In this document: positions 47,925-61,355 of the stretch, piece after piece | Layout: each line of letters starts with the position of its first letter | Position numbering within the stretch: position 1 is the first letter of the stretch | Source: Piliocolobus tephrosceles | Lineage: Eukaryota > Chordata > Mammalia > Primates > Cercopithecidae | Direction: 5' to 3' | Length of the DNA: 64,000 bases | Assembly: GCF_002776525.5 (NCBI RefSeq) | Contig: NC_045441.1 | Span: 89,985,298-90,049,297, forward strand | Notes under the pieces: generated by a model | What the model saw: the letters and a program-made list of their open reading frames with translations, nothing else | Database searches by the model: none | Told to the model about the DNA's origin: nothing | Program-made: the position numbers and the translations under genes

Positions 47925-50900
47925 AGTAAAACTATGGTAGTCAGATGACCACATATAACTAAGTTAGCTGCATACATTATAAAAATGACTATTTTATGTG
48001 TTCTTTTGGTAGGCGTTAGAAGTCGGATGCCTGAGGACACTTAATTTCTTTTCTGAAATTTTTGTAGCTTACACATTTCAAAGTGATAATAATCATTGAA
48101 AAATTAAGCAATATAGAAGTATATGTAAAGAGTAGGTCTTATTTTAGGGGATTGCCTGCCAATTCATAAGACAATTATACCATCATTTATTTTGCACCTA
48201 GCAGAACTTTCTGACAGTTTTGCACCTAAATAAAAAGGTTTTCAGTAGGGTAATGAATGCCCATTGCAGGAAGTATTTGGGAGAATTACCATGATAATTT
48301 TTCATGTGTGATGTATAAAGGAGGCTTGCATTTATTAAGAACTGGACTAGAAGACCATGATGTTTCCTTCTGCAGTTTCTAGAAGTATTTGAAAAATATT
48401 ATTTATTACTTGCATTAACTGGAGAAATAATCTCAGTTCAAGGTTCACTTACAGGATGTCCAAAGGTGATATAAATGCCTATGAGGTCACTATTTCCCTG
48501 ATAGGATCAAGAGACATGAGAGGATAAACCAGAGCTTTGGGAAAATACATGTAGGGTAGTTGAAAAGACAGTTCTGCAGATAGCAGGAGATGCACTGAAG
48601 GGCCTTTTTTCCTCTGTTACTGCAGGTGACCTAAAACAGGTAGTGTGAATTCTAATGGATTGCATGTGCTCAAGTCCTTTTGTATTTCCTGAATAGTGAT
48701 AAAGGAGTCCATTCAACCTCTCTTCTACAGAAGGAACATTTTGAGAGAGAATATAAGGGTTTTCAGGCCTGTGGGAGGCTGCTGAGTCACATATGATTCA
48801 CAGATCTAGCCTCAGAAATCTTTAGACTTTAACGTTACAATACAGGGTGGTCCATTTTAAAACTGCTTGTTGAAATCCACATTGGGATGTGCTCTAAATG
48901 GAGCACTAGGAACAGTGACAGAATGACTAATAATGAAAAAAAAATTAGGAGACTGCAACAATTCATTTGGAATGTTGATGTTTAATTCATGTTACTGGCT
49001 GCTTCATGATTCATATTTCATAAAGATAATGAGTTACATGGGCGTGTCATCTACAGCAGGGACCTCAAGCTAAAATACCATTCTCTTTTCACCGGGGCTT
49101 GTTAAATGCCTCCTACCTGTATCTAAGATGATTGAATATGATTCAGTTTTCAAGTCTTTGCTTCTAATTACAGAATAATTATTTGAAATATGAAAGATAT
49201 GAAAGATATAAACATCAACACAAATGAGGCATTTTATGAGATCAACTATTGTGTTTTAAAGTGTTTATTTCACATTTTATGTTAATAATTTAAATTCCAG
49301 TAACATCTTGACATTTGCTTCCCCATAAGAGAAAATAGAGCTAACACTGTGTTTTTTTCTTCTGTTAGTATTAGCAAATTCTATAATATTTAAATAGAAA
49401 AATAATGTTTAAAAAACCTTCTCCAATAACTGTACATACATTAGTCATGTCTTAAAGCGTGTTTTTAATTTACCGAGAGTATATGCAAGCTTCTATTGGA
49501 TTTAGTTATACAAAGTGCTTTTTCTCCCTAATATTTTAATATTTTAAAAAATTTAATTGCCTAGATTTTGACCTGCTTTTCAACATATAATACATAAAAG
49601 ATCATAATTATATAATATTGTTTTTTAAATATTAGCAAATGTTACATTATTTGAAACACTGAACAATTCAAATTAAAAAATAGTTGAAAGCATGACCAAG
49701 AAATTAAAAATGATTTATTTTTCTGTATTACTTGGACATTTACATAAACTTTGCACTAATGGTTCACAGTTTTCGAAAGAGGTTATTGGATAGTGCTAAA
49801 AATTATAACTTTTTTTGCCATTTGATAAACATTATTGTTAAACACAGTTCTCATTGTTATTTTTACTGCATTAATGGGGAAAAACAAAACTGTTTTTCAT
49901 TTATATTGAGCAGGTTAGGAAAGGGAGCTGTTTCTAGTTCCTATCTAAGAAACAATCTTCTGTTTAGAATGTTCACTGTGCTCAGGTCAGCAGAGGGGAA
50001 CATAAGGGCAATGTATATGCTGCTCAGGCAAAGAGGGTCAGAGAGAACCATGTTCTGTGAGGACAAAAAGGTTGAAAGCAATTAAAATTGCAATATATTT
50101 TCTGAGCTAGAAAGATGTTTACCATCTTATATTCAAAGGCTTCATTTCTGTTTCTCTAGAATCATTTACTTAATGTTAAAAAAAATGTTGAAGACGGAAT
50201 AACCTGGCAATATTCTTTTCTGATGGTTTTCAGAAAGAGAGTTATTGTCTTTCTAATTTGCAAGTTAATATATTTGCATTGACAGCTTTTTGATTGTTAA
50301 ATAAGCTCTGTCTTAGAACAGCTGTCAGCAGATTACACTGTAGGCTATATTTAAAAGAAGTGCCACATGAGTCAATTTGGGTCCTAGTTTTATATTCATA
50401 TATTTGTTTGTATATCTGAACCTACATCATAAAAACAATGAAGGCCTGCTGACATAGTCATATTTTCTATGCATATTGAAGGACTTAATGTTGCTTTTAG
50501 AATATTTTATGTTTATAAACATATGACGTCTGCCTCTACACCTAACCTGCTACTGTATGTGAAGTCTGTGTGCATGTTATAAATAATATCAGAATCAATT
50601 GCTGTGGACCTAATGCATAACACTGAGGATGTCATGTTATGTTAATGAAAGTAGTACAACTTCTGGTTGTAAGTAAAGTAAATGGTGCTTGTTTAATTTG
50701 AAAATGCTGATGAAAACTTAAAAATGTAAAGTGAGGAAAAATTATAGCATTGAAGGAATAATTATTAATATGTATGTATTTCCACTGAGATGTCTTAAGG
50801 AAGAACATAGTTAGATATTCTTGTTTTTAAATCTTTATTTTCTAACCACAACAGCCTTTTTTCTTGCCATGTAAGGAAAGACTTCTGAAAATGTTATTTT

Positions 50901-51097
50901 TCTCTCTATCAATGAAACAGACTTTGAACCTAGGGCTATGACAGTCTGTAAACTAGAAAACAGGAGGTATCTCCAAGTTCTGATGAGAGGAGAGTTGAGG
51001 GCTACTCTCTGGTGGTTTAACAATGAAAACCAAACCATGAATCAGACCATGGCATCAGTTAGCATTTATTAATGGAGTTAAACGTTATTGACGTCTC
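47925..51097. other. Low-repeat AT-rich intron
   Basis: No gene or repeat recognised. The longest frame (49732-50085, 117 codons) has no motif and no coding-like composition. Confidence 0.55.
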
Positions 51098-51302
51098 AGG
51101 GCAAATTGCTCTGCCACTTACTAATTTTGTGTCCTTTGGTAAGTAACTTAACCTCTCTATGCCTCAGTTTCCTCATCTGTAAAGTAGGACTAATAACAGT
51201 ATCTACCTCAATAGATTTTTGTGAGAATTGAAGAGTATGTTCACATAACATGTTTAGAACAGTTCCTGACATATAGGTGCTCAATAGATATTACCTGTTG
51301 TT
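51098..51302 (+). repeat. MIR element, well preserved
   Basis: MIR phrases in order: 'gctctgccacttacta', 'aagtaacttaacctctctat', 'gcctcagtttcctcatctgt', 'gtgctcaatagatatta'. Confidence 0.82.
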
Positions 51303-51309
51303 TTTTAAG

Positions 51310-51600
51310 TAGCTCTGTATGCTCAGAACTGTGCTAGATAGTCTCAGAACATGATAAGCTATGGCCCATCCATTCAAGGAAATTAAATATTGTTGGAGAA
51401 ATAACACTAATATAAAAGAGTATGTCTAGATGTGTAACATTTTGTAGGACAGGCTCAGGCTGTACATATTTTAGATACTTAGAGAAAAGAAAAAAATATG
51501 AGAGTTTGAGGACTTGAATTGGTCAGAGGAGGGACCTTAAGCCCAGACTTGGGTGATTTTCAGGAGCCGAAGATGATTAGAGAGGTGATTTCAGTTTAGT
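51310..51600 (+). repeat. Unnamed ancient repeat, copy D
   Basis: Same family as 35262: 'gctcagaactgtgctagata', then 'cattcaaggaaattaaat', later 'ggtcagaggagggacct'. Diverged. Confidence 0.45.
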
Positions 51601-51808
51601 AGAAAACATATTTAAAGAGCATGACAAAACTGACGTATTTGTAAAACCGTTCAACAGGCTGGACTGGAGATACTTACCTATATGGGGAAGTGGATTCGCC
51701 ATTTAGGTTAGAATCCAAACGTAATAAGCATTTGAGGTTTTTATAGTATTGGGAATATTATGAATGCTCAGCTAAAAATTCCTAGAAGTAAAGAAAATAA
51801 GGAAATTT

Positions 51809-51835
51809 TTACCATGACATTAAATGTCATGGTAA
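51809..51835 (+). repeat. Short perfect palindrome
   Basis: Arms of 13 bases (TTACCATGACATT and its reverse complement) around a single A, followed by AATTAAAT direct repeats. Confidence 0.93.
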
Positions 51836-52825
51836 TTAAATAATTAAATACATGCTTGAAATAGGCTAAAGTAAATTTTGTGAACAATTTGCAATGAGTG
51901 AGAAAAATCACAGCTAGACAATAAAGGGAAAGATCTTCAATAAAATGAATGGAAATTTTGTAATGAGCAATTAGAATTTTAGCTCATTTGGTTCATAGAA
52001 ACACCAGCAGCAGATTGTGTGGCCATGTGGGACACCTCGGCTGGCATCAGGCTACCCGGGACTAAGCTAGAGTTTGTAACTAATTGTGATGTGGAAGGAT
52101 AAAAAACAAAGCCCTCAAGGCTTCAAGGAACAAATCGCATGTATGAGAACCCTCCCCCCAGCTAATCCATGGAACTGCGTTACTATCAACCCCAAAGTAT
52201 AATTTTTATTTGTTGTCTTGGAAGCTGGAAGCAAATTACTGCAGCTGAGAAAGAAAATAAAGAAAATATGAAAAAAAAAAAAATACTTGGATAAAACAAA
52301 AATCAATCCAAGATAGTGGAAAAGAAGATTTCATGAAAATAAATTTAGATCTCGTGAAAAGAAGACCTTATAAACAAAAGTAGATCTCAGGGCCTTTGAG
52401 AGCTATGAGTATGAAATTTGTAATGTGGATTAACTACACATGACAGATGCGCGCACATACACACGAGCAGGAAAAAACAAAACAAAACAAAACAAAAAAC
52501 AGAAAATGAAGGCAGAGAAACATGAACAGCTTAGGAATCAGAGTTTAGTGATAGTCTTTTCTCCTACTCTCAAGTACTTTACCTTTCCACTGATTAGCAT
52601 GAGCACATCCTTTTCTGCATTTCTTACAGGATTACTCTAGTCAAAAATGGAATACTAAAGCATTTCACAAGTTGAAACAGCTTTCTAAAAACAGAGCAGC
52701 AGTGTTATTGAAAATGGTTTAAATTGAGTATAATTTCAGGAACTACCTACCATTCCTGGCATGACACCCATCTCACAAACAATCTTATGATTTAATGTAG
52801 ATAACAAGCACTCCCTTTATACCAA

Positions 52826-52856
<31 letters not shown>

Positions 52857-54394
52857 TGTATACTTATCCATGTTATAAGAAATGCATATTTAGCAAAATT
52901 TCATGTCTAGGTTATCTAAATCTTTGGCTTACTTATGTTATTTTTACCCAACTACAGGAACACTGTGGGTGGTTTATTATATAACAAAAATAGGAACAGT
53001 TTGGCATTGGTAGAGTATTTATAGCAAGTGGAACACTAGACTTTTGAAATATATGATCTTATTACTTCAGATTTATGATAAGCTATTTATACATCAACAC
53101 AATTGAAGTGGCTAGTTTGTTAGATTTTTTGATATTTAAATTTTTTTCCCAGCTCCACAGGGCATAACTATGTCTCTTATTTGCTCAGGTTAAAAATAAA
53201 TGATTTCTTAAAAATAGTGGCAAAAAGCAGAGAATTGCCTTAGGATAGGGCTCCAAGTGGTACAGACATCTCACTTTCCCACTACCCCTCCTATAAATCC
53301 CTTACTGTAACAAGCCCTCTTCCTTTCCATTTTCTCTATGGTATAGTTCCCATTCCCTCTTTGTCACTGTGATAATTGCTAGTGGAATAAATTGGGAAAT
53401 GCATGAAAAAAAGGTCTGTGTCGATATTCTCTCCTTACAAATAGGAGTAGGTTTACACACATTATTCTTTTCTCCAGAAGACTTAGGCACATCAAATATA
53501 GGAAGGAAAGACAGTTAATCTTGGATAGGGCCTGTTACAACAATTCTTAGCTATCATTCTGGCTGCCTTGCTCCAACCAGGCAAATTCTCTCTTTAGCTT
53601 AGGATTTAAAACAATTAGATAACTATGCAGACTTGACACTTTATACTCAACTGTTATACTTTTACAGTAGATTACACAAAGTGTAATTTGTGTTTTTCTG
53701 AATTTGTTGTTTTGCATATGCACACAAAATGAAATGGATTACCGTATTTTTTTCGTTTTGAAAATAAAGAGTTTTCTGAATGTACTGTACTACTCTTTTG
53801 AAAGCCGCATTACAGACAAATCCAACCTCAAAAGGAACAATATTAATTGAATGGCAAGTTTTTTATCTCAAACTTAATGAAAATCTGCATATTTTACATG
53901 TTTGCTTTTAGAATTTGGGCTGTTTCTGTACAGTAAAGTGAAGTAGAGGATATAAAAGATTTTTTCAATTATTCAATGAAAGATTTGCGTCAATTTTAAG
54001 AGACATTTTAGTGGCTGCTTCAAATTTTATTGAATTTGTGAACACCTAACATTTGGAAACCTTGAACTGCTAGTCAACTCTGTAGTGAGTTATTGTAGGG
54101 ACAGAGAAGGATTATAAGACTTTTTTTCTATGACAATTAATACACACAAAATATGTGGAATTTTAAGGCATACATTCTAGAGATTTAATAATTTCTTTAA
54201 AGTATTAAGTCTACATTTTGATAATCTGCTGCTTGTTGAAAAATGGATGCTGTTTACAGATGCATGGGTCCAGCAATTCTTTTTTTTTCTGATGTGGATT
54301 ATGGAGAGAAGATATGCATTAAGGCATTAAATAAAGGTACCTATTTTTAAAAAATGGTAGTGCAATTGCATTTCATTTCAATTTACTTTTCAAT
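51836..54394. other. Low-repeat AT-rich intron
   Basis: Contains an (AAAAC)n run near 52478-52498 and the isolated poly-A at 52824. Otherwise nothing recognised. Confidence 0.55.
52824..52850 (+). repeat. Isolated poly-A run
   Basis: 27 consecutive A with no Alu or L1 upstream that I can recognise. It may be a simple repeat or the tail of an unrecognised retrocopy. Confidence 0.9.
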
Positions 54395-55420
54395 AAATAC
54401 TTATGTGTCTACTATATTCAAAGCACTGTCATAAAAACTTTGGAAATGCATTGATAAATGAGAATAAATGTATATTCATCTAATTATGAAAGTATAAGGA
54501 AGTAAGTGCACAGCACAATTAAAGGACTTTTGAAGTTGCGTGGAGAGACAAGAATATTTTAATTTGGGAATTTGTGAAAGGTGATATTAGAATATTAGTG
54601 TGATGTATCCATTCACGATGGAAGTGGGATATTAATTCCAGGTAGAGGTTATATAAAGTGCAAAGGCAGAATGTGGAAAAGGACAGTCAGCATGCATGGA
54701 AATGTGTGAGGTTGGTTGGATTAAAAGGTCTTTGCAAATTAAAAGCTAGCGGGCTGTGTAGCTTATCTTTTCTAAATTTTCTTCATCTCTTAATTTTTCT
54801 CATCAGTGAAAGATGAATACTACTTTTTATGATGACTAAATGAGAGAATACATATTAAACACTTTAGCATAGAGATGGTATAAAATAAGGTCTCAATGCA
54901 TTTAGCTATTAGCTCTGTGTTGGAAAAATGCTGAGATACTATTATTAAACAAAGGACTGGAGGAGGGATAAGATGAAGAAATTGATGGTGTGGAGTCTGA
55001 AGACTGGGGAGATGATTTTCCAACAAGGAGAAGGGACATAGAGGGTTTATAGTATGGGGAGGGAAGCTATTGAGTTCAATATTGTACATATTTGAAAGGA
55101 ATGGTGGGACATCTAGATGAAATGATCAAATGGTAGTTAAGGTAGAACTGGAGCTCAGATTTAGATATTATATATGGAAATTTTAAAGAAGTAGAAATAA
55201 AGAGAAGTAAGGAAGCAGAATGGCACATAAAATCAAAGACAGATGCTGAGAAATGACCAATTTGACTTTGGGAAAATGTGAAGGAGTCAGATGATAATAA
55301 TATAAAAGAAGAGAGACCAGGGAATAGGGTCATAGGAGCCATAGGAACACGGGTTTCAAGAGGGCAGTGGAGCAATGGTAAACATTGGGTAGGAAAAGGA
55401 TAAGAAATAGTTCTGTTGCA
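54395..55420 (+). repeat. Unnamed ancient repeat, long copy E
   Basis: The longest copy of the family seen at 35262: 'gtgtctactatattcaaagc' at the start and 'ttgagttcaatattgtacat', 'ggtgggacatctagatgaaa' and 'actggagctcagatttagat' further on. A MIR-like piece lies at about 54785-54910. A 135-codon minus-strand ORF across 55076-55483 is a by-product. Confidence 0.5.
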
Positions 55421-57639
55421 AATGTACCTTGACTGCATAGGGAAACTCTGGAGCTTCTCCTCGTTTTCTTTCACAAGTACCATCCATTGTTCTTACTCTT
55501 CTGACTAGCTATCATGTTCAAGTCCTGCCTTTATAACACTGAAACCTCTTTTACTATCGGAGACTTGAAGCCAGGGAATATACATTTCTAACAAGCAGTG
55601 TTAAGTGTGTTCTTGCCACTGCATATTTGAAAAATTCCATGTATTTTCTCATGGAAACAATGTACTTATTAGTCAAGGTCTATTATACCTGTGCAACCAG
55701 ATATACATCAGTTGCCATGCACTTTCTTGAGCTAGCCAAAGATTGCATATATTTTTATCTAAGAGAAAGATTTTCAAACTATTAAACTTTCATAGAGCAA
55801 TTAGATTTCACAATAATTTTAGGATTTTGTTCTTTTAAACATGCTTGTGTCAGTTGATTTAAAGTGTGGTGTGTATACTCAGCCCTCCTCATTTAGTCTC
55901 TGCAGTATATTCATAAGTTATCAGGCAAAAAAATGCAAAAAAAAAAAAATTTGAAATCTAGTAATTAGGTATTTTCACAGTTTCTTATAAATATTATGAT
56001 AAAATTCTTGGTTGCATAGAAAAAGGGTTAAGGAGATAAGCATTGTTTATGCAAATATTAAAAACATTTTAGCAAATATTTCAGTAGTCCTTGTTAATTT
56101 AGAATGTGTGGAGATCTTGAAATTGTCACGACCGTCAACTTGCCTTTCCTTGTCTGTCTTTCTCACCTGCTGGTATCTGCCCCACATTCATCTGAATGCC
56201 TTTTTCCCCCGAACTTGCTCTCCTCAGACTATACTAGTAAGAATTTCACACAGTCATACTGATTAATACCAGTGGAAACTGATGACCTCCAGTATAATGC
56301 CAAGTCCTTAAATACTCTCCAGCTATTCTTTTTAAGCCTCCAATTTTTCTTTTCAGCTATCTACCTTAATACCTACTTCTTGTCCCTTAACAGATAACTG
56401 GTCCTCCTTCATTACAAATGGAATAGAGAGCAGTAGGTAAAACTGTCTCAACTTTTGTTCTAGTTATTCCAGTTGTTTCAATTTACCCCAAATCTACATT
56501 CTCTTTCCATTTTCCCGAGAAGAAGTATCCTGTCTTCCTCCCATGGATTAGATTTCTCTTTGGTTCTACTTATTTCTTAATTCATCTCTCACTTCCACAT
56601 TCTCACATTAGAATAGAGGGTAAACTAGAAAAAATATCTGGAACCTTTTAAAGGACAGTTGTAGGGGAGAAAATATTTCTTACCTATTGCAAGATTCACA
56701 GCTGAGATCTCCTATAAGATAAAAGGCAGATAACAAGAGAAAAGCATGTGAATTAAGTGTTATGTGACACAGGAACCTTCAGAAAATGACCCAAAAACCT
56801 ATGGAAAACTGTATGTTTTTATCGACAGTACTGCAGAAGTATGATTAGAAGGTGAAAGGGTATGATCTACTAATAAACTAGGGGAACTTAGCAAGACTTG
56901 TTTATTCAGTACTTCTTGGAGTCTCTGGGTGATGTTCCTTCCCTTTGGGTATAGGGCAAGATACTTGCCACATAAGAGTCTTCAGGGGAGAAGGGAGGGA
57001 GGTCAGACAGTGACCTTCTTAGGCTTTATTGTCTGCTTCGTGGGAGAAGGTCAGAAAGACCTCCCTGCTTTTGCTGTTTTCTTAAACGCCAAGGTGCCCT
57101 ATTTAGGGGTGGCATGTCCTGTACCCCATCATTGTCAGTAAATTACATGTTCTCTCCTGAATCTTTGATATTTCCTCCTCTACTCGCCTTTCTCTTTTTG
57201 CATAGAAATAGGCTCAGTTCTATTCTATTAAAAACCAAAAAGGACACTGATTCCTCATTCTCCGTGTTTCGTTCTCCTCAGAGATAAGGTGGTATAAATT
57301 TTTCACCTTATTTGATGACTGTATACTTCTTTCTTCTCTTTGGAAACTTCTCCCTGCTTTGGCTCTTGCAATACCATTGTTCTTGGATTCCTTTTTTCTA
57401 GTTACTACTCAGGTTCCTCTGTTTGTTTTTTAAATGTACCTTGCCAGAGTTGTAACTACTGTTTATTTCCTTCCTTTTTCTGTTCACTCTACTTTGGGAG
57501 TTATACATTGATCTTAATTTCTATGGAGATTTCTCTTTCAAGAGCTCTAAACCCATGCCATTCAATTACCTAGTGTATATTTATACTTGAGTCTCCCCCA
57601 AACACCTCTAATTGAACCAATAAAAATGAACCTGTCAAT
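55421..57639. other. Pyrimidine-rich intron
   Basis: C/T-rich stretches that may be very old L2 or similar repeats, but I cannot assign them. No gene seen. Confidence 0.45.
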
Positions 57640-58480
57640 GTCCCTTTAAACTGTTATTTCTCCTATACTTACTTTCTATACCACAATTTCCCATCATCCT
57701 CTACCTGAGAAACTCCCTGAATCATCCCACTTTCTTCCTGTCATTCATTTTCTATACCCAACAGTGCATGAAATCTTATTGTCCATCCTTCAGAATTTCT
57801 GTTGCGCTAGTTGCTTCTACTTGGCCTCCCCTTCTTTTTCCTTTATCCTTTCCACCACCACTAAATTAGTCTGAGTCCATCTCATTTCTTACCTCTTAAC
57901 TAGACTTTCTGTTTGTGATTTCTGTTCTCCCTGTAAACTACCATCCACTCAGTGTCAGAGAAATAATTTAATCATGTTTATATACATTTACGTGATCTTT
58001 TTACTCTCTGACTTCTCATTTTCTAGTATCTCTCCATTATTTTGAGAATATAATCTAAATGTTTCAGAATCGTATTTAAGACCCTTGGCCTGACCCATCA
58101 CTCTTCCCTATCTCTCCTGCCCTCATTCCATATCTTTTGCTGAACCAAGCTTGGACTCAATCGTTTGAATCTCTTGAAGTTACTGAACATGTCATGTTTT
58201 ACATTCTCTCCGCCTTCATTGTTACTTCCCTCTCTGCTCAATTTTGATGAGTTCCACTTGTCTTTCAAATATGACTTCAAGTAGCTACTACTGCAGGAAG
58301 CCTCTTCTATCAACCTCCTTATACCACTACTTACTAAGCATTGACTCTCTTGAGCTTCCTCAAACATTTCCTACTATGTTCTTCTTGTTGTTTTCTCTCT
58401 CCCTCCCAGACCCAGTTTTAAACACAGCCTGCATTTCCATCTTTCAGTATCTTTTCCAGCAGTTACTAGTACTTGTTGAA
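57640..58480 (+). repeat. L2 LINE 3' fragment
   Basis: Pyrimidine-rich L2 sequence in order: 'agaatataatctaaatgt', 'cccttggcctgacccatcac', 'cttccctatctctcctgccc', 'tacttccctctctgctc', 'ctactgcaggaagcctcttc'. The part before about 57940 is less certain. Confidence 0.6.
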
Positions 58481-60214
58481 TGGATTGACAAAGAACAACA
58501 ATGAATTCTTCCTAGTGGAGTGCTATGTTAGTTGCTTATTACATGAAAAAGCTGTATTCTCTGTAATTTCCCCTAAATTTTATAGTGTCTTCTGTATAAA
58601 TTTAATAAAATAGTGCTTAGTGATTACATATTTGTGCTTGACAATTTACCAAGAAAGAGAAAGACTGATAAAAATTTTTTGCTCATGTGAGTGTTTTCAC
58701 TTGAGTAATTTTTTACTTTCATGACGAATGGGACCTTTCCTTATTTTCTATTTTTTATAACCTTTTAATTCCAGGTTGAAAGCCTGAGTGCCTAAGTATT
58801 TCAGAAAACCAGGTTAATACCTCATATTTATAAAAAATAATCCTTGTTCCTATAAAGTGTTCCTAACAGCTTGTCAGTGGGGTAGGGAAGACTGGATGGG
58901 TTCTGAATTGCTTTTCAGCCAAAGCAGGTTCACCTCAATGAACATTGGTAGTGACAGTGCACTTGTAACAAGTTAGAATGCATGTTTTGCATCAGTTTAG
59001 TATAAATCAGAATTCAGGGATGAGTTAAATTCACTTCTTTACATATATATTCTTTGCCTCTCAGTTTCGAGCTAAAGGGATGTATAACATTCTTACTATT
59101 TGTCAGTGTTGGAAATTATATTTGAGAAGAGATGACTCATTTTCTCTAGATTCTAGTACTTGTTCAGCACCTGCTTAGAGAAATGAGATAGTCTCATCTA
59201 AATTAGGAAATTATTGTATCAATGGTTTTTGCTCCTACCTGTACCCTACTGTAATTTTTGTATTTAATATAAAAATGGGGCACAACTGTATTTACTAAGA
59301 GTATTTACTTATAATATTTTTCAAATATAGGCACCAGCAAATAAGTAGCACTAGTTAAAATATTATTATAACAATTTTTCTCTGTTTTATGCCTTACTCT
59401 CTTTTATTTGTTTTTTGTTTCTTGATATTCATTTACCTTTTTCTATCCTGTTCATACAGCGTGATTCAATAAGTATTCTTCCTTATTTTCGTATGTGCTA
59501 AAGTATTCCTAGTTTTAATGTATTTCACTTAGTAACTAGTTTGTTTCATGTGTCAGTCAAGCCTCTGTGTTTTCGTCTAAGGCATTTCATCCTTTTCTAT
59601 AACTGACTTTCCGTTTTTTTCTTCCTCTTATCTGCTCATCATTCTTTAAATGCTCTCTTCCATGTCATTTAAATCTCTTTTCCATGTCATACTTTTATTC
59701 GGTATTTATTTTGTTATATTTAAATTTGTCTGAAAAAAATATTTACACTACTTATATTTAAAAAATTATATTTATACTACTGGAATTCTTCCCTAAGGAA
59801 GAGAAGACGTACACAGTTAAATCTCCATGATTGAAATTATACATAGATATGTAGAGAAAAGTTCAAATTCAAATATAAATCATCTAGCATTCTTAGTAGC
59901 TTACTAATGTTTCTTTACACTTGCCTTGGCAAAAAGGAATACACACTTTAGGTCTACAACCTGAGGAAGAATAAGTGAAATATATGGAGGAACACAAATT
60001 AAATGATTTTAATATGAATGGGGAAGATTTTGTGGTTCTATTTGGTAATATCTCTAATACCAGGAAAAAGTGATATAGAATATGGATTTAGGGTCTTCTA
60101 AAATATCCTGACATCCATAGCTCATATTTTAAGATGTCCATTGTATACCTGAAAAAGATTCGAACTTAAATCCTTCAATCATAATTGTAATGATCAAAAC
60201 TACTGCTTTAAAAT
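58481..60214. other. AT-rich intron without recognised features
   Basis: No repeat, RNA gene or ORF of note. A short CCATGTCAT repeat at about 59660-59690 is minor. Confidence 0.55.
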
Positions 60215-60290
60215 TTGGATCTAGTAATTCCAGTAATTACTTGGATCCAGTAATTCCAAATCTAATTGGATCCAGTAATTCCAAATCTAA
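60215..60290 (+). repeat. Short tandem repeat of about 25 bases, three units
   Basis: Two identical 25-base units (60241-60265, 60266-60290), starting TTGGATCCAG, preceded by a diverged 26-base unit (60215-60240). Confidence 0.95.
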
Positions 60291-60314
60291 GAGCCTAGCT
60301 AAGGAAATATTCTT

Positions 60315-60617
60315 TTTTTTTTTTTTTTTTTTTTGAGACGGGTCTCGCTCTGTCGCCGAGGCTGGAGAGCAGTGGCATGATCTGGGCTCACTGCAAGCTC
60401 CACCTCCCGGATTCATGCCATTCTCCTGCCTCAGCCTCCCGAGTAGTAGTTGGGACTACAGGCACCGGCCACAATGCCTGTCTAATTTTTTGTATTTTTA
60501 GTAGAGACAGGGTTTCACCGTGTTAGCCAGGATGGTCTCGATCTCCTGACCTCGTGATCCACCCGCCTCAGCCTCCCAAAATGCTAGGATTACAGGCGTA
60601 AGCCACCATGCCCAGGC
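60315..60617 (-). mobile_element. AluY-like Alu, inverted, 0.7 kb before exon 2
   Basis: Inverted Alu with poly-T at 60312-60334 and its head ending at about 60617. Target duplication AAATATTCTT at 60305-60314 and 60626-60635. An inverted Alu near an exon can contribute cryptic splice sites, but none is implied here. Confidence 0.94.
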
Positions 60618-61325
60618 TGGAAGTAAAATATTCTTAAGCTTCATGCTCTAAGATATTCGTGGTAGTGTAGTATGTAGTGGTTAAAAGCTGATGATATCTT
60701 AAATTTCCCTTTAAAAAGGAGGATGGTCAAGTATAGTATGGAATATAGAGATAATGGAATATTAAGTGGCCATTAAAAATAAAATGTTTGCAAAATGTTT
60801 ATAATGCCATGGGAAAGTACATATCGTATGACATAAAGCTGAAAGATATATGAATTTTATATAACATACTTTCAACTATGTGAAGGAATTTTAAAAGACT
60901 AGAAGGGAATGCATCAAATTGTTGAATGAATGTTCTACCTGGCTGGTGGAATTATTCTTGCATTTTACAAATGGTGTGCATTTAGTATAATCTTACTGTT
61001 ATATTCAGAAGACTTGTAAGCTAAAAGATAAAGTTTGTAGTTTAGAATGTTTAATAGCTAGTTACTGGAATTTTAATACAAAATAAGCAAATCGTTTACT
61101 CTCATTGGACAAGACATCAATGTCATTTTTCTCTTTTGATTTGGAGGCATTTCAGTATCCTGAAAGCTGCACACTAAAGATTCAGTGCTTTTGCAATTTA
61201 AAGCTGGAGTGGAAGGGTGGACATAGTTGGTACTAGGAGGGAGAATAATTTAAGGACATTTTAATGAATTATCTGCAGCATGGATATAAAATATAGGCGT
61301 GTGACTTTTACTTGCCAGAGATCTG

Positions 61326-61355
61326 ATAGAACATAATCTTTTCTGATTTCTGCAG
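61326..61355 (+). other. CACNA2D1: 3' splice site of CACNA2D1 intron 1
   Basis: A pyrimidine-rich stretch ending in TTTCTGCAG directly precedes the exon. A branch-point-like CTGAT with its A at 61326 lies 29 bases before the end of the intron, within the usual range. A second possible branch A is at 61304. The AG at 61354-61355 is the first AG downstream of the branch candidate. Confidence 0.88.

Larger units (their letters stand above)
1..61355 (+). other. CACNA2D1: 3' part of CACNA2D1 intron 1
   Basis: Exon 1 of this gene (5'UTR and signal peptide) is not in the window, so everything upstream of 61356 is read as intron 1. It is AT-rich with many interspersed repeats in both orientations. 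Apart from L1 ORFs I found no open frame that looks like protein. The longer ORFs lie in antisense Alu, L1 or LTR sequence, or in ancient repeats. Confidence 0.85.

Noticed and set aside
55076..55483. 135-codon minus-strand ORF
   Set aside because: Lies across the end of an ancient repeat; pyrimidine-rich composition gives Ser/Pro/Leu-rich peptide with no motif.
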